Assembly: GCF_041435335.1 (NCBI RefSeq)
Contig: NZ_CP108430.1
Coordinates: 744,001 to 808,000, forward strand
Direction of reading: 5' to 3'
DNA: 64,000 bases
Origin: Streptomyces sp. NBC_01283
GTDB lineage: Bacteria > Actinomycetota > Actinomycetes > Streptomycetales > Streptomycetaceae
Positions 18,000-32,048 of this stretch are shown piece after piece. A program made the translations under genes and the position numbers. How positions within the stretch are numbered: position 1 is the first letter of the stretch; each line of letters starts with the position of its first letter. The notes beneath the pieces were generated by a model. It was not told the DNA's origin. It worked only from the letters and a program-made list of their open reading frames with translations, and did no database searches.

Positions 18000-19048
18000 G
18001 GATCGTCATCACCGGTGGCTTCGGCTTCCTGGGACGGCAGGTCGCCGACGCCCTGCTGGCGCGGCGCACCCTGTGCAGGGCGCCCATCGACCGCCTGGTA
18101 CTCGCCGACCGGTTCGTGCCCGCCGAGGCGACGGTGGCCTCCGATCCCCTGGTGGACGTCATCCAGGGCGACCTGAGCGAGCGCCTCGACGAGATCTTCG
18201 CGCAGCCCGTGGACATCTTGATCCACCTGGCCTCAGCCGTCTCGTCCGAGTGCGAGGCCGACTTCGAACTCGGCATGAGCGCCAACCTGGACACCACCCG
18301 CGCGCTGCTGGACGCCGCCCGCGCACAGTCGGCCGCCGGCGGCCCGACGCCCCGGGTGGTGTTCTCCAGCAGCGTCGCGGTCTACGGCTCCGACCCCGCG
18401 CTGCCGCTGCCGCCCGTGGTGAGCGAGTCGACGCTGCCCACACCGCAGTCCAGCTACGGCACGCAGAAGCGCATCTGCGAGCAGCTCGTCGCCGAGTACA
18501 CCCGGCGGGGCTTCGTCGACGGACGCGTGGCGCGCCTGATGACCGTGACGGTGCGGCCGGGCAAGCCGAACGCCGCCGCATCCGGCTTCCTGTCCGGCAT
18601 CATCCGCGAGCCCCTCGCGGGGCTGCCCGCCATCTGCCCGGTCAGCCCCGACCTGCGGGTCGCCCTGGCCTCGCCGCGGCGCACCGTCGAAGGCATCCTG
18701 CGTATCGCCGAGGCCGGGCGCGGCAGTGGCCCCGGTGAGCTGGAGGGCGGGCTTCCGGTCAATCTTCCGGCGCTGACGGTCACGGTCGCCGAGATGCTGG
18801 ACACGCTGCGCCGGGTGGCCGGTGACGCCGTCGCCGACCGCGTGACGCTCTCGCCCGACCCCGCCGTCGAGGCCATCGTCGGCTCCTGGCCCGCCGCCTT
18901 CGACAACGCGCGCGCCACGGCGCTCGGCCTGCGGCCCGACGAGAGCTTCGAGTCGGTCGTGCGGGCGTACGTCGAGGACCACCCCGAAGCCGTGAGGTCC
19001 GCGGACCTGCCCGCGGCCGGGGCGATCGGGGCCCGACGGATAGACTGA
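17996..19048 (+). CDS. denD: D-erythronate 2-dehydrogenase (extended SDR)
   Basis: It oxidises D-erythronate to 2-oxo-tetronate. The 350-residue extended short-chain dehydrogenase has the NAD motif [18 protein letters not shown], the active-site Ser region [19 protein letters not shown] and the YxxxK motif in [20 protein letters not shown]. The segment [20 protein letters not shown] is characteristic of DenD-type proteins. Having it in the same unit as ltnD means that both C4 acid diastereomers can enter one lower pathway. It starts inside the otnI stop codon. Confidence 0.88.
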   Translation: MRIVITGGFGFLGRQVADALLARRTLCRAPIDRLVLADRFVPAEATVASDPLVDVIQGDLSERLDEIFAQPVDILIHLASAVSSECEADFELGMSANLDTTRALLDAARAQSAAGGPTPRVVFSSSVAVYGSDPALPLPPVVSESTLPTPQSSYGTQKRICEQLVAEYTRRGFVDGRVARLMTVTVRPGKPNAAASGFLSGIIREPLAGLPAICPVSPDLRVALASPRRTVEGILRIAEAGRGSGPGELEGGLPVNLPALTVTVAEMLDTLRRVAGDAVADRVTLSPDPAVEAIVGSWPAAFDNARATALGLRPDESFESVVRAYVEDHPEAVRSADLPAAGAIGARRID

Positions 19049-19053
19049 CGAGC

Positions 19054-19803
19054 ATGTTCTCCAAGGTGAGTGGCCCCATTCGGCTCGCGGACCGGGTCGC
19101 CGCGATCCTCTCGGAGGAGATCGAGTCCGGGCGTCTTGCCGAGGGCGACAAGCTGCCGACCGAGGTCGAGTTGGTCAAGCAGCTCGGCGTCAGTCGCACC
19201 GTGATCCGCGAGGCCGTCTCCCGGCTGCGCAACGCCGGGCTCGTCGAACCGCGCCAGGGCCGGGGCGTGTTCGTCATGCCCCGGCGCACCCGGCCGCTGG
19301 ACCTGGAGGCCGAGGCATCCGGCACCAAGTCCAAGGTGCTGCAGATCGTGGAGGTCCGCCGCGCCATGGAGGGCGAGGCGGCATCACTGGCGGCCGTCAG
19401 GGCCACGCCGGACGACGTCGCCCGGATGCGCCAGTCGCTGGCCGCGATCGACAAGGCGGTGGCGGACGGCGGTGACGGGGTCGACGAGGACCTGGCCTTC
19501 CATCAGTCGATCGCCGAGTCGACCGGGAACGCGGTGATGGTCTCGACGGTGCGGTACCTGGGCGAGGTCATGCGCGGCGGCATCCGCGTCACGCGGGCGA
19601 ACGAGGCGCGGCGCGACGACTTCATCGAGGCGGTGCGGGTGGAGCACCACGCGATCCTGGCGGCCGTCGAGTCGGGCGACGCGGAGGCGGCCCGCAGCGC
19701 CGTGCGCCGTCACATGAAGCACGCCGCGTCCCGGCTGCAGGACGCCGACGAGGGCTTCTGGACGGAGACGGACGAGCTCAAGGTGGACCTGGACCAGCGA
19801 TGA
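19054..19803 (+). CDS. FadR-type GntR transcriptional regulator of the sugar-acid operon
   Basis: The 249-residue product has the GntR winged helix at about residues 10-75 (LADRVAAILSEEIESGRLAE, LPTEVELVKQLGVSRTVIRE, GLVEPRQGRGVFV). The all-helical FCD effector domain follows (LQIVEVRRAMEGEAASLAA, DEDLAFHQSIAESTGNAVM, VEHHAILAAVESGDAEAAR) with the metal- or ligand-binding histidines of that family. It starts five bases after denD and is probably co-transcribed with it. Its likely target is the dyad upstream of ltnD and its inducer a tetronate intermediate; both points are inference. Confidence 0.88.
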   Translation: MFSKVSGPIRLADRVAAILSEEIESGRLAEGDKLPTEVELVKQLGVSRTVIREAVSRLRNAGLVEPRQGRGVFVMPRRTRPLDLEAEASGTKSKVLQIVEVRRAMEGEAASLAAVRATPDDVARMRQSLAAIDKAVADGGDGVDEDLAFHQSIAESTGNAVMVSTVRYLGEVMRGGIRVTRANEARRDDFIEAVRVEHHAILAAVESGDAEAARSAVRRHMKHAASRLQDADEGFWTETDELKVDLDQR

Positions 19804-19812
19804 CCCGCCCTG

Positions 19813-21912
<2,100 letters not shown>

Positions 21913-22001
21913 AAGATCTCCCGTCGTCGTCCCCCGGTCCGACCTTCGGGCATGCGGCGGGTGCGCGCCTCTCCGGCGCGCACCCGGCAGACACGGTCCG
22001 G

Positions 22002-22520
22002 TCAGGCGGGGCTTGCGACCTCCAGGGGCGCCGTCCGCTCCGGGGCGCCCACGGCGACCGGCCGCGGAGCGGAGCGGGGCAGGGAAAGCGCCTCGATCGT
22101 GCTGGGCGCCGGGCCCTTGGGAACCAGGGGTTCGCGAAGCTGCCTGCGGCTGCGCAGCGAGAACCAGACGATGTGCTGGTCGGCGGCGGTGCAGCTGCCC
22201 CACCCGTCACTGAGCGCCGCGATCTCGGCCAGGGAGTGCGACTCGACGCCGTGCGCGGCCGCGACGGCCGGATCGTCGTGCGAGACCGCGGTGATCAGAT
22301 GGTGTCCGGTCCACCAGGTCTCGATCGCGGTCCGCCCCGCGGAGGTGTTCCGCGCCGCCGGTTCCAGCAGGAGACCGATCCCCCGCGACACGTCCGGCAC
22401 ATGCTGTTCCAGCCCCCAGTACCTCAGATGGGCGGCCAGGATGCGCCGGACCTGACCGACGCGCTCCGGCACCAGGTCCACGTCGAGGTGGTAGTAGCGG
22501 GGCGCTGCGTGGTGCTTCAT
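22002..22520 (-). CDS. Degenerate HATPase-fold (RsbW/anti-sigma-like) protein
   Basis: The 172-residue product begins [20 protein letters not shown] and continues [20 protein letters not shown]. This is the opening of the Streptomyces anti-sigma-type ATPase family, in which a conserved E-L-V-T-N-A-x-x-H box should follow. Here the corresponding segment is [14 protein letters not shown], so the ATP-binding box is altered. The C-terminal 50 residues are Pro/Arg-rich and not family-like. The role is unknown, and it may bind a partner without ATP. It lies between glgX and glgE, points the same way as glgX, and its start overlaps the stop of a 32-codon ORF. Confidence 0.65.
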   Translation of the reverse strand: MKHHAAPRYYHLDVDLVPERVGQVRRILAAHLRYWGLEQHVPDVSRGIGLLLEPAARNTSAGRTAIETWWTGHHLITAVSHDDPAVAAAHGVESHSLAEIAALSDGWGSCTAADQHIVWFSLRSRRQLREPLVPKGPAPSTIEALSLPRSAPRPVAVGAPERTAPLEVASPA

Positions 22521-22615
22521 CGTTCTTGCTCCTCACCGCGGAGCTCGCGCTCGGACGCTTCGACGGAGTCGCCGTACGCACAGAGCGTGAGCAGTGATCG
22601 CTTGAGAGTCAGCAT
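22517..22615 (-). CDS. 32-residue leader-type ORF coupled to the HATPase-like gene
   Basis: ATG 22615 is preceded by AGAGGGG with a nine-base spacer. The frame encodes a 32-residue peptide that starts MLTLKRSLLTLCAYGDS and ends in a Glu/Arg-rich stretch. Its TGA overlaps the ATG of the next gene (ATGA), the hallmark of translational coupling. It has no similarity I recognise. Codon third positions are only moderately GC-rich in the first half. It could be a real small protein or just a device that sets translation of the downstream gene. Confidence 0.4.
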   Translation of the reverse strand: MLTLKRSLLTLCAYGDSVEASERELRGEEQER

Positions 22616-22812
22616 TCAGCTTCACCCCTCTACTCCATTCGTGCAACACGAGAGTGATCGGCCGAGCGCTCTGCGTTCAACAGGACGGAGCGCGCTTCAC
22701 CTCGCACCATGAGGGAGTGAGCAAACCCGCTGTGATGGTTCGCTCCCCCTCCGTGAACGGCCCGAGAGCCCGCCAGGGCTCACCGTCGTGGAGGTCCAGG
22801 AGGTCGAGTGCG

Positions 22813-23064
22813 ATGCGGGCGGAGCGCGCCACAGATGACGTCGGTCGGCAACTGGAGAGGTATCGCGCGTGGCAGCGCCGCTTCCTCGCCTCCCCCAGCG
22901 ACGCCGCGGTGCGCGCGGGGTTCCAGGACGCCGTGGCCGCCCTGTGCGCGGTGACGAGCCGGCGCTGCGGGCGTGAGGCGGCCGAGGCCGCGGAACGCGG
23001 CCCGCTCCCCGCGTCGGCCCGCCCCGATTCCGCCCGCCGCCCGGCCCCGCCCGGGAGCGACTGA
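22813..23064 (+). CDS. DUF5133-like small protein
   Basis: ATG 22813 follows AGGAGG with a nine-base spacer, a far better site than the earlier in-frame starts. The 83-residue product has the pattern RQLERYRAWQRRFLASPSDA and AGFQDAVAALCAVTSRRCGRE, which resembles the helical DUF5133 family of Streptomyces (L-x-R-Y ... D-x-x-x-x-L-C-x-x-T). The tail is Pro/Ala/Arg-rich. Its function is unknown. It lies directly upstream of glgE on the same strand, 71 bases before it, and may be co-transcribed with the glycogen genes. Confidence 0.6.
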   Translation: MRAERATDDVGRQLERYRAWQRRFLASPSDAAVRAGFQDAVAALCAVTSRRCGREAAEAAERGPLPASARPDSARRPAPPGSD

Positions 23065-23135
23065 GGCGGGAAGCGAAGCCCCAAGGAACGCAGCAGAGAC
23101 GAACAACGCACCGGACGACCCCGGAGGTGGACAGC

Positions 23136-25112
23136 ATGTCGGTGGACCCCAGTCACGTCCGCATCCCCATCGAGGATGTGCGGCCCTGTGTCCACGGTGG
23201 CCTGCGCCCGGCGAAGGCAGTCGTCGGCGAGGCCGTCGAGGTCACGGCCCTCGTCTTCGTCGAAGGCTCCGGCGTGGTCGGCGCCGAGGCGGTCCTGTAC
23301 GCGCCCGACGGCCGCACCACCCGGCGCCGGACCATGCGGGAAGTGGCACCGGGTACGGACCGATGGGCCGCCGACGTGACCCCGGACGCGATCGGCCGCT
23401 GGACGTTCACCGTCGAGGCGTGGACCGATCCGATGGCCGTCTGGCAGCGCGACGCGGTGATCAAGGTGCACGCCGACGTGGACACCGGGGTCACCCTGGA
23501 GGACGGGATCCTGCTCTTTGAGCGGGCCGTCGACCAGGCGCCCGACGACGCGGCGCGCTCCACCCTGCGCACGGCGCTCGGCCTGCTGCGCGACGACACC
23601 CGCACCCCGCTGGACCGCCTCGCGGCGGCCACGGCACCGGACGTACGCGCACTCCTGTCGGCCCATCCCCTGCGTGAACGCCGCACCGAGAGCGCTCCGT
23701 TGCCGCTGCTGGTGGAGCGGGAGCGGGCGTTGTTCGGGTCGTGGTACGAGTTCTTCCCGCGTTCGGAAGGTGCCGTCGTCCGGGAGGGCGAGCCCCCGCG
23801 CTCGGGCACCTTCCGCACCGCCGCCGAACGGCTCCCGGCTATCGCCGCGATGGGCTTCGACGTGGTCTACCTGCCGCCGGTCCACCCCATCGGAACCACC
23901 TTCCGCAAGGGCCCCAACAACTCCCTGTCCCCCGGCCCGCACGACGTGGGCGTGCCCTGGGCCATCGGCTCCCCCGAGGGCGGCCACGACGCCATCCACC
24001 CCGACCTGGGCACCCTGGAGGACTTCGACGCCTTCGTGCGCCGCGCCGCCGACCTGCACCTGGAAGTCGCCCTGGACTTCGCCCTGCAGTGCTCGCCGGA
24101 CCACCCCTGGGTCGACAAGCACCCCGAGTGGTTCCAGCACCGCGCCGACGGCAGCATCGCCTACGCGGAGAACCCGCCCAAGAAGTACCAGGACATCTAC
24201 CCCCTGGCCTTCGACCGCGACATGCCGGGTCTGATCACCGAGACCGTACGCCTGCTGCGGTTCTGGATGGACCACGGCGTGCGTATCTTCCGCGTCGACA
24301 ACCCGCACACCAAACCGGTCACCTTCTGGGAACAGGTCCTCGCCGACATCAACCGCACCGACCCCGACGTCATCTTCCTGGCGGAGGCCTTCACCCGCCC
24401 CGCCATGATGCGCACCCTCGCCGCGATCGGCTTCCAGCAGTCCTACACCTACTTCACCTGGCGCAACACCAAGCCCGAACTCACGGCATACGTACAGGAG
24501 TTGACCGGGGAATCAGCCGCCTACATGCGGCCGAACTTCTTCGTCAACACCCCCGACATCCTGCCCGAGTTCCTCCAGCACGGCGGACGCCCGGCCTTCG
24601 AACTGCGCGCGGTACTCGCCGCGACCCTCTCCCCGGCATGGGGTCTCTACAGCGGCTACGAACTCTGCGAGGACACGCCCCTCAAGCCCGGCAGCGAAGA
24701 CTACCTGGACTCCGAGAAGTACCAACTGCGGTCTCGCGACTGGGAATCGGCGGAGCGTGCGGAACGCACCATCTCGCCGCTGATCACCACGCTCAACGCG
24801 ATACGCCGACGCCATCCGGCGCTGCACCGGCTGCGCAACGTGCACTTCCACCCCGTGGACAACGACCAGGTGATCGCGTACAGCCGTCATGAGCCCGGCG
24901 ACACGGTGCTGGTGGTCGTGAACCTCGACCCGCACCGCACCCAGGAGGCGACCGTGCGCCTCGACCTCACCCGTCTGAACCTCGCGCCCGGCTCCACCTT
25001 CCGCGTGCACGACGAACTGGGCGACGCGACCTACACGTGGGGCGAGTCCAATTTCGTACGTCTGACGCCGGGCGTCTCCCCCGCGCACGTATGCGCGGTC
25101 GAGGCCGAGTAA
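23136..25112 (+). CDS. glgE: Maltose-1-phosphate maltosyltransferase
   Basis: GlgE transfers maltosyl units from alpha-maltose-1-phosphate to the non-reducing end of alpha-1,4-glucans. ATG 23136 follows GGAGG by eight bases. The 658-residue GH13_3 protein has an N-terminal beta domain ([20 protein letters not shown]), a helical insert domain and the catalytic barrel. Asp388 in [12 protein letters not shown] is the nucleophile, Glu417 in [13 protein letters not shown] the acid/base, and the third Asp lies in [13 protein letters not shown]. These match Asp394 and Glu423 of the S. coelicolor enzyme with a constant offset of six. The phosphate-binding region around [20 protein letters not shown] is present. 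It heads the glgE-treS-mak-glgB unit. Confidence 0.96.
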   Translation: MSVDPSHVRIPIEDVRPCVHGGLRPAKAVVGEAVEVTALVFVEGSGVVGAEAVLYAPDGRTTRRRTMREVAPGTDRWAADVTPDAIGRWTFTVEAWTDPMAVWQRDAVIKVHADVDTGVTLEDGILLFERAVDQAPDDAARSTLRTALGLLRDDTRTPLDRLAAATAPDVRALLSAHPLRERRTESAPLPLLVERERALFGSWYEFFPRSEGAVVREGEPPRSGTFRTAAERLPAIAAMGFDVVYLPPVHPIGTTFRKGPNNSLSPGPHDVGVPWAIGSPEGGHDAIHPDLGTLEDFDAFVRRAADLHLEVALDFALQCSPDHPWVDKHPEWFQHRADGSIAYAENPPKKYQDIYPLAFDRDMPGLITETVRLLRFWMDHGVRIFRVDNPHTKPVTFWEQVLADINRTDPDVIFLAEAFTRPAMMRTLAAIGFQQSYTYFTWRNTKPELTAYVQELTGESAAYMRPNFFVNTPDILPEFLQHGGRPAFELRAVLAATLSPAWGLYSGYELCEDTPLKPGSEDYLDSEKYQLRSRDWESAERAERTISPLITTLNAIRRRHPALHRLRNVHFHPVDNDQVIAYSRHEPGDTVLVVVNLDPHRTQEATVRLDLTRLNLAPGSTFRVHDELGDATYTWGESNFVRLTPGVSPAHVCAVEAE

Positions 25113-25164
25113 GTCGAGGCCGAGCAAGAAGCACGCGCCCCAGCTCTGCGGCAACGGAGGATGC

Positions 25165-26889
<1,725 letters not shown>

Positions 26890-26903
26890 TCGGACGTGAC
26901 GTC

Positions 26904-28250
26904 ATGTCTTCGCCTCTGCTGCTGTCGCACGACACCCAGCCTCACCCCATCGCCAGCCCGACGCTGGCGGCCCTGTTGAGCCGCTGGCTGCCACGGCAAC
27001 GATGGTTCGCCCACCGGGAGCGTGCCGTCACCGGCGTCTCCGTGACGGCCGCGACGGAGCTGGCCCCCGACATCTTCCACCTGCTCGTACGGGTCGAACA
27101 GAGCGGTCTCCCGCAGGACGCCGCCTGTTACCAACTGCTCCTGGGCGCCGTCCCCGATCTGCCGCCCCGCCTGGGCGAGCGTCTGCTGGGCCGGATGGAA
27201 GGCTCCCGCGGCCAGGACCTCCTGGTCTACGACGCGCTGTACGACCCCCGGGCGACGATCCTGCTCCTCGACCGGATACGGCGTGGTGGCGTGATGGGCG
27301 CGCTCCGCTTCGAGTCGTACCCCCGCTCCGCCGTCCCGGCGGGTCTCATGCCGCACGTCCTGGACGTCGAGCAGTCGAACACGTCCATCGTGTACGGCGA
27401 CGAGGTCATCCTGAAGCTGTTCCGCCGCGTCCAGCCCGGCATCAACCCCGACCTGGAGATTCCGGGGGTGCTCGCCCGGCACGGGTACACCCGCGTGCCG
27501 GCGCCCGTCGCCTGGTTCCACACCACCCAGCCGTTCTGGGGCACGTTGGGCGTCGTGCAGCGCTTCCTGCCGCGAGCGACCGATGGCTGGACCCTGGCCC
27601 TCCAGTCGGCGCTCGCCCAGGGGGACTTCTCCGACCAGGCACGGGAACTGGGTGCGCTGACGGGCGAGTTGCATGTGGCGCTCGCCGAATCGTTCCCCGT
27701 GGGCGAGCCCGCCGCGGACCACCACACGCGCCTGGCCGACCAGATGACACATCGGCTGCTGCAGGCGGCGGCCACCGTGCCGGCCCTGCGCTCGCACGTA
27801 CCGGGCCTGCGTGAAGTCTTCATCAGGCTCGCCACGGCCGACGGCGGCCTGCACCTGCAGCGCATCCACGGCGATCTCCATCTGGGTCAGGTACTGCAAG
27901 CCGACGGCCAGTGGCATGTCGTCGACTTCGAGGGCGAGCCCGCCAAACCCCTGACGGAACGGCGTGCCGACCGCTCCCCGATCCATGACATCGCGGGCAT
28001 GCTGCGCTCCTTCGACTACGCCGCCCATGTCGAGAAGGGGGCGCGGCCGGAGTGGGCCGCACGCTGCCGGACGGCCTTCTGCGACGGGTACGGCGCGACG
28101 GGCCTCTTCGACCCGCAGGACATCCCGGTGCTGCTGCACGCGCACGAGGCCGACCGGGCCGTCTACGAGGTTCTCTACGAGTCGACGCACCGCCCCGACT
28201 GGATCACCGTCCCCCTGCGGGCCGTCGCACGTCTTGCCCGCCACGACTGA
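26904..28250 (+). CDS. mak: Maltokinase (Pep2)
   Basis: Mak phosphorylates maltose to maltose-1-phosphate with ATP, the substrate of GlgE. The 448-residue product has the maltokinase N-terminal cap ([20 protein letters not shown]), [24 protein letters not shown] nucleotide-binding strands with the Lys of [10 protein letters not shown], the catalytic loop [15 protein letters not shown] and the metal site [16 protein letters not shown]. The C-terminal half is of the aminoglycoside-phosphotransferase fold. ATG 26904 has no strong SD, but the preceding treS stop is 14 bases away, so re-initiation is plausible. The name Pep2 is the older Streptomyces label. Confidence 0.93.
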   Translation: MSSPLLLSHDTQPHPIASPTLAALLSRWLPRQRWFAHRERAVTGVSVTAATELAPDIFHLLVRVEQSGLPQDAACYQLLLGAVPDLPPRLGERLLGRMEGSRGQDLLVYDALYDPRATILLLDRIRRGGVMGALRFESYPRSAVPAGLMPHVLDVEQSNTSIVYGDEVILKLFRRVQPGINPDLEIPGVLARHGYTRVPAPVAWFHTTQPFWGTLGVVQRFLPRATDGWTLALQSALAQGDFSDQARELGALTGELHVALAESFPVGEPAADHHTRLADQMTHRLLQAAATVPALRSHVPGLREVFIRLATADGGLHLQRIHGDLHLGQVLQADGQWHVVDFEGEPAKPLTERRADRSPIHDIAGMLRSFDYAAHVEKGARPEWAARCRTAFCDGYGATGLFDPQDIPVLLHAHEADRAVYEVLYESTHRPDWITVPLRAVARLARHD

Positions 28251-28347
28251 CCGCCCACCACTGACCCACCCCCACCACTCACCTCCCAAGCCCCCCACAG
28301 CTGACCGCTCACCAATGACCGGACGCCCGGTTCGAGGAGCAGCATCC

Positions 28348-30633
28348 ATGGCCGTCACCGACGTGTCCCCCGCCGCCACCGCCGTCCGCGGCGCGTGCGC
28401 GGTGCCCCCGCTGGCCGCCGCCGACCGGGACCGGTTGTTGCGCGGCGCGCATCACGATCCGCACGCCGTCCTCGGAGCGCACCCCGTGCCGCACGGCGTA
28501 CACCTGCGCTGCCTGCGTCCAGGCGCGCAGGCGGTGTCCGCGGTGACGGACGGCTGCACGTGGGAGCTGCACGACGAAGGAGACGGCCTGTTCTCGGGTG
28601 GCATTCCGGCATCGGGCGGCATTCGGGCATCGGGCGGCATTCCGGCCGGCGCACCCGCGCCCTACCGGCTGCGCGTGCACTATCCCCAGGCCGTCATGGA
28701 GGTGGAGGACCCCTACCGCTTCCTTCCCACCCTGGGCGAGCTGGATCTGCATCTCATCTCCGAGGGCCGCCACGAGGAACTCTGGACGGCGCTCGGCGCG
28801 CACGCAGGTGAGCACCAAGGGGTCCAGGGCACACGATTCGCCGTGTGGGCCCCGAACGCGGCCGGTGTACGGGTCTGCGGGGACTTCTGTCACTGGGACG
28901 GAACCGCACTGCCCATGCGGTCCCTCGGGTCGTCGGGCGTGTGGGAGCTCTTCGTGCCCGGCCTGGGCGAAGGGGCGATGTACAAGTTCGAGATCACCCG
29001 GGGCGACGGCTCCCGTACGCAGCGCGCGGACCCGATGGCACGCCACACACAGACCCCTCCGGCGACGGCTTCCGTCGTGACGCGCAGCCACCATGAGTGG
29101 GGCGATGCCCACTGGATGGAACACCGGGCCGACCGTCCGGTCCATGCGGCGCCCATGTCCGTGTACGAGGTTCACCTCGGCTCGTGGAGACCGGGATCCA
29201 CCTACCGCGAGCTGGCGAAGGAACTGACCGACTACGTACTGGAGCTGGGGTTCACGCACGTCGAGCTGATGCCGGTCGCCGAGCACCCCTTCGGCGGCTC
29301 CTGGGGTTATCAGGTCACCGGCTTCTACGCCCCCACCGCACGCTTCGGATCTCCCGACGACTTCAAGCACCTGGTCGACACGCTGCACCAGGCCGGGATC
29401 GGCGTACTCCTGGACTGGGTCCCCGGTCACTTCCCGCGCGACGCATGGGCGCTGGCCTCGTTCGACGGGCGGCCCCTCTACGAGCCGCAGGATCAGCGGC
29501 AGGCCGAGCACCCCGACTGGGGCACTCTCGTCTTCGACTACGGCCGCAAGGAAGTCCGTAACTTCCTTGTCGCGAACGCCACTTACTGGTGCCAGGAGTT
29601 TCACATCGACGGCCTGCGCGTCGACGCCGTCGCCTCCATGCTCTACCTCGACTACTCGCGCGAGGAGGGGGGCTGGTCGCCCAACGCCCACGGCGGACGC
29701 GAGAACCTGGACGCGGTGGCCTTCCTGCAGGAGATGAACGCGACGGTCTATCGCCGCTGCCCCGGCGTCGTCACCATCGCCGAGGAGTCCACCGCGTGGG
29801 ACGGGGTCACCCGGCCCACGGACCAGCCCGCGGCGGCCGGACTCGGAGGCCTGGGGTTCGGGCTCAAGTGGAACATGGGCTGGTCCCATGACTCCCTGGC
29901 CTACATCGCCCACGAGCCCGTGCACCGCAAGTACCACCACGACGAGATGACGTTCTCGATGGTGTATGCCTACAGCGAGAACTATGTCCTGCCGCTCTCC
30001 CACGACGAAGTCGTGCACGGAAAGCGGGCGTTGGTCGACAAGATGCCGGGCGACTGGTGGCAGCAGCGCGCCAACCACCGCGCCTACCTGGCCTACATGT
30101 GGTCCCACCCCGGCAAACAACTCCTCTTCATGGGCCAGGAGTTCGCGCAGGGCGCCGAATGGTCGGAGCTCGAAGGGCCTCAGTGGTGGGTGCTCGAAGA
30201 GAACCATCCGGCACACCTGGAACACCGCGCGATCCAGCATCTCGTGGCCGATCTGAACCACCACTACGTCACGACACCGTCCCTGTGGGAGGAGGACACC
30301 TCCCCGTCCGGCTTCACCTGGGTCACCGCCGACGCCGCCGAGGACAATGTCTTCGCCTTCCTCCGCCACGCTTCCGACGGCAGCCCGCTGCTGGCCGTCT
30401 TCAACTTCTCACCGGTGGTCCGCCACGACTACCGGCTGGGCGTACCCCCCGAGGCGGGCGGAGCCTGGGAGGAGATCCTCAACACCGACGCTTCGCGCTA
30501 CGGCGGCGGCGGAATCGGAAACGACAGCCCCCGTCGGCGGGATCCCCACCCCGACCGCGGCTTCGCCGCATCCATCACCGTGACACTTCCACCACTGTCG
30601 GCCCTGTGGCTGCGACCAACCGGACCCGCGTGA
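28348..30633 (+). CDS. glgB: 1,4-alpha-glucan branching enzyme
   Basis: It introduces alpha-1,6 branches into the glucan made by GlgE. ATG 28348 follows GAGGAG by eight bases. The 761-residue product has two N-terminal CBM48-type domains ([39 protein letters not shown]), then the GH13_9 barrel. Asp426 in [20 protein letters not shown] is the nucleophile, Glu479 in [13 protein letters not shown] the acid and Asp553 in [19 protein letters not shown] the third acidic residue. The first CBM48 domain contains an 18-bp tandem repeat giving [18 protein letters not shown], which is not a family feature. The 97-base gap after mak is C-rich with repeated CACCACTGACC-like words. Confidence 0.95.
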   Translation: MAVTDVSPAATAVRGACAVPPLAAADRDRLLRGAHHDPHAVLGAHPVPHGVHLRCLRPGAQAVSAVTDGCTWELHDEGDGLFSGGIPASGGIRASGGIPAGAPAPYRLRVHYPQAVMEVEDPYRFLPTLGELDLHLISEGRHEELWTALGAHAGEHQGVQGTRFAVWAPNAAGVRVCGDFCHWDGTALPMRSLGSSGVWELFVPGLGEGAMYKFEITRGDGSRTQRADPMARHTQTPPATASVVTRSHHEWGDAHWMEHRADRPVHAAPMSVYEVHLGSWRPGSTYRELAKELTDYVLELGFTHVELMPVAEHPFGGSWGYQVTGFYAPTARFGSPDDFKHLVDTLHQAGIGVLLDWVPGHFPRDAWALASFDGRPLYEPQDQRQAEHPDWGTLVFDYGRKEVRNFLVANATYWCQEFHIDGLRVDAVASMLYLDYSREEGGWSPNAHGGRENLDAVAFLQEMNATVYRRCPGVVTIAEESTAWDGVTRPTDQPAAAGLGGLGFGLKWNMGWSHDSLAYIAHEPVHRKYHHDEMTFSMVYAYSENYVLPLSHDEVVHGKRALVDKMPGDWWQQRANHRAYLAYMWSHPGKQLLFMGQEFAQGAEWSELEGPQWWVLEENHPAHLEHRAIQHLVADLNHHYVTTPSLWEEDTSPSGFTWVTADAAEDNVFAFLRHASDGSPLLAVFNFSPVVRHDYRLGVPPEAGGAWEEILNTDASRYGGGGIGNDSPRRRDPHPDRGFAASITVTLPPLSALWLRPTGPA
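28600..28646 (+). repeat. 18-bp tandem repeat inside glgB
   Basis: Two full units, GGCATTCCGGCATCGGGC at 28600-28617 and the same with one change at 28618-28635, are followed by 11 bases of a third unit. They encode the hexapeptides [12 protein letters not shown] and the start of GIPAGA in the first CBM48-type domain. The unit keeps the reading frame, so copy number could vary without breaking the gene. Confidence 0.8.
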
Positions 30634-30788
30634 CACACCGCCGGAGTCACGGCCCGTCGTCTTCGCCGAGTTCCGTCGCACACTCGCGTCCGGCGGACAA
30701 GGGCGCGACGCGGACGATCGCCACTTTCCTGGCCCGGAAACCGGAAGGGACATGAGGGCCTTGCGAACCGTAAGGGCGGAGGCAAGTC

Positions 30789-31400
30789 TCAGACTTGCGA
30801 CTGCGCCTGCGGGTCCTCGCTCAGGAACTCCGTGACCAGGTCAGGCGGGTTGGCGGCACGGGTCATGGCGAACATCTCGTCGGGGTCGAACATGTCGTAG
30901 AGGATCACCGGCAGTGGGCGTCCGAGCACGCCGACGAGCGTGCCGTCCTCGTGGAGTCGGCGCGCCAGGTCGACGCAGAGCTCGCGAAACTGTTCGGCGA
31001 GCGCTTCGCCGCGCTCGTCCTGCTCCTGCTCGGAGAGGCAGTCCTCGTCCTCCTCCTCGTACCAGAGGCCTTGGGTCACTGCTTCCTGCCTGTGCAGGTC
31101 GGAGCCGACCGGATCGTGCGCGGGATCATGGCCGATGACGCGCACACCCTCCAGCCCTGACGGCGGGAAGTAGGCGTAGTTCCAGCGGCTCTCCCACGGC
31201 TCGGTGTCCGCCGTCTCCGCGTTCGCCCTGGCCGCCTCGGCCTCGGTGTTGTAGCCGATCGCCAGGTACGGGAACCTCGGGTCCTGGTCGACGCTGTCGA
31301 TCCGGAACGTGACCGCGTAGATGTCGGAGATCAATTCTTCAGGGAACTCCGCCAAGGTACGCGCGGCCATCTGCCCCATGTGCTGCCGGAATGGCATCAA
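30789..31400 (-). CDS. Conserved hypothetical protein, DUF4303-like
   Basis: The 203-residue acidic protein includes ELISDIYAVTFRIDSVDQDP, PYLAIGYNTEAEAARANAET and PWESRWNYAYFPPSG. The order 'IYA.TF...DP..P.L.IGYNTE' followed by 'ESRWNYA' recalls the DUF4303 family, often linked to toxin immunity or metabolic loci, but the match is from memory and partial. The second half is Glu/Asp-rich (LWYEEEDEDCLSEQEQDE) and the end holds PLPVILYDMFDPDEMFAMT. It has no signal peptide or membrane segment. It stands apart from its neighbours, separated from glgB by 155 bases without a clear terminator. Confidence 0.6.
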   Translation of the reverse strand: MMPFRQHMGQMAARTLAEFPEELISDIYAVTFRIDSVDQDPRFPYLAIGYNTEAEAARANAETADTEPWESRWNYAYFPPSGLEGVRVIGHDPAHDPVGSDLHRQEAVTQGLWYEEEDEDCLSEQEQDERGEALAEQFRELCVDLARRLHEDGTLVGVLGRPLPVILYDMFDPDEMFAMTRAANPPDLVTEFLSEDPQAQSQV

Positions 31401-31457
31401 CAGCTCTTCTCCTCCACCGTGTTACGACAACGGGCCCCGAGCGAGGGACACTTGCGC

Positions 31458-31865
31458 TCAGTCGATGACCGCGGTGGCTTCGACCTCCACCAGATGTTCG
31501 GGGACATCCAGTGCCGCGACGCCCACCAACGTACCCGGGGGCACCGGAGTGACGCCCAATTTCGCGGCCGCCCGCGCGACTCCCTCTCCGAAGAGGGGCA
31601 TTTTGTCGGGAGTCCAGTCCACGACGTACACGGTCAGCTTCGCCACGTCGTCGAGGGAGGCGCCGACCCCGGCGAGGGCGGTGGCGACGTTGAGGTAGCA
31701 CTGCTCGACCTGAGCGGCGAGATCACCTTCGCCGACCGTGACGCCCTCGGCGTCCCAGGCGACCTGCCCGGCGAGGAACACCAGCTTCGACCCCGTCGCG
31801 ACCGACACCTGCCGGTAGGCGTCGATCTTCGGCAGCCCGTCGGGATTCACCAGAGTGATGGCCAT
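31458..31865 (-). CDS. ridA: RidA-family reactive intermediate deaminase
   Basis: RidA proteins hydrolyse reactive enamine/imine intermediates released by PLP enzymes. The 135-residue product shows the family frame: VNPDGLPKIDAYRQVSVATG, KLVFLAGQVAWDAEGVTVGE, DLAAQVEQCYLNVATALAG, VYVVDWTPDKMPLF and the C-terminal GVAALDVPEHLVEVEATAVI. The arginine that binds the carboxylate in true RidA (P-x-R before the last strands) is replaced in TPVPPGTLVGV, so it belongs to an imperfect RidA subgroup and its substrate may differ. ATG 31865 follows TAGGAGA. Confidence 0.82.
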   Translation of the reverse strand: MAITLVNPDGLPKIDAYRQVSVATGSKLVFLAGQVAWDAEGVTVGEGDLAAQVEQCYLNVATALAGVGASLDDVAKLTVYVVDWTPDKMPLFGEGVARAAAKLGVTPVPPGTLVGVAALDVPEHLVEVEATAVID

Positions 31866-31887
31866 GCTGTCTGTCTCCTAGTTACGG

Positions 31888-31994
31888 ACCAAGGCCCCTT
31901 GGTCTCCAGCAGTTACTGGGAAACCCTAGGAGAGTGCCCGCTGACGTGGAAGAACGCACTTTCCGGTGCCTGGGGAACCTTTTGGTGACCAAGG
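31888..31994. promoter_or_regulatory. Paired ACCAAGG/CCTTGGT dyads upstream of ridA
   Basis: ACCAAGG-CC-CCTTGGT lies at 31888-31903 and a related dyad, TTGGTGACCAA followed by GG, at 31982-31994. Both carry the core ACCAAGG in the 183-base space between the ridA start and the end of the next gene. They look like two operator copies for one regulator (HxlR- or TetR-type sites have this form), but no regulator gene is adjacent. Confidence 0.35.
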
Positions 31995-32048
31995 CATGGA
32001 GTTCAGGATGGCCACCCCCCAACCACGCCTACGCGTACGTCAGGTTCG

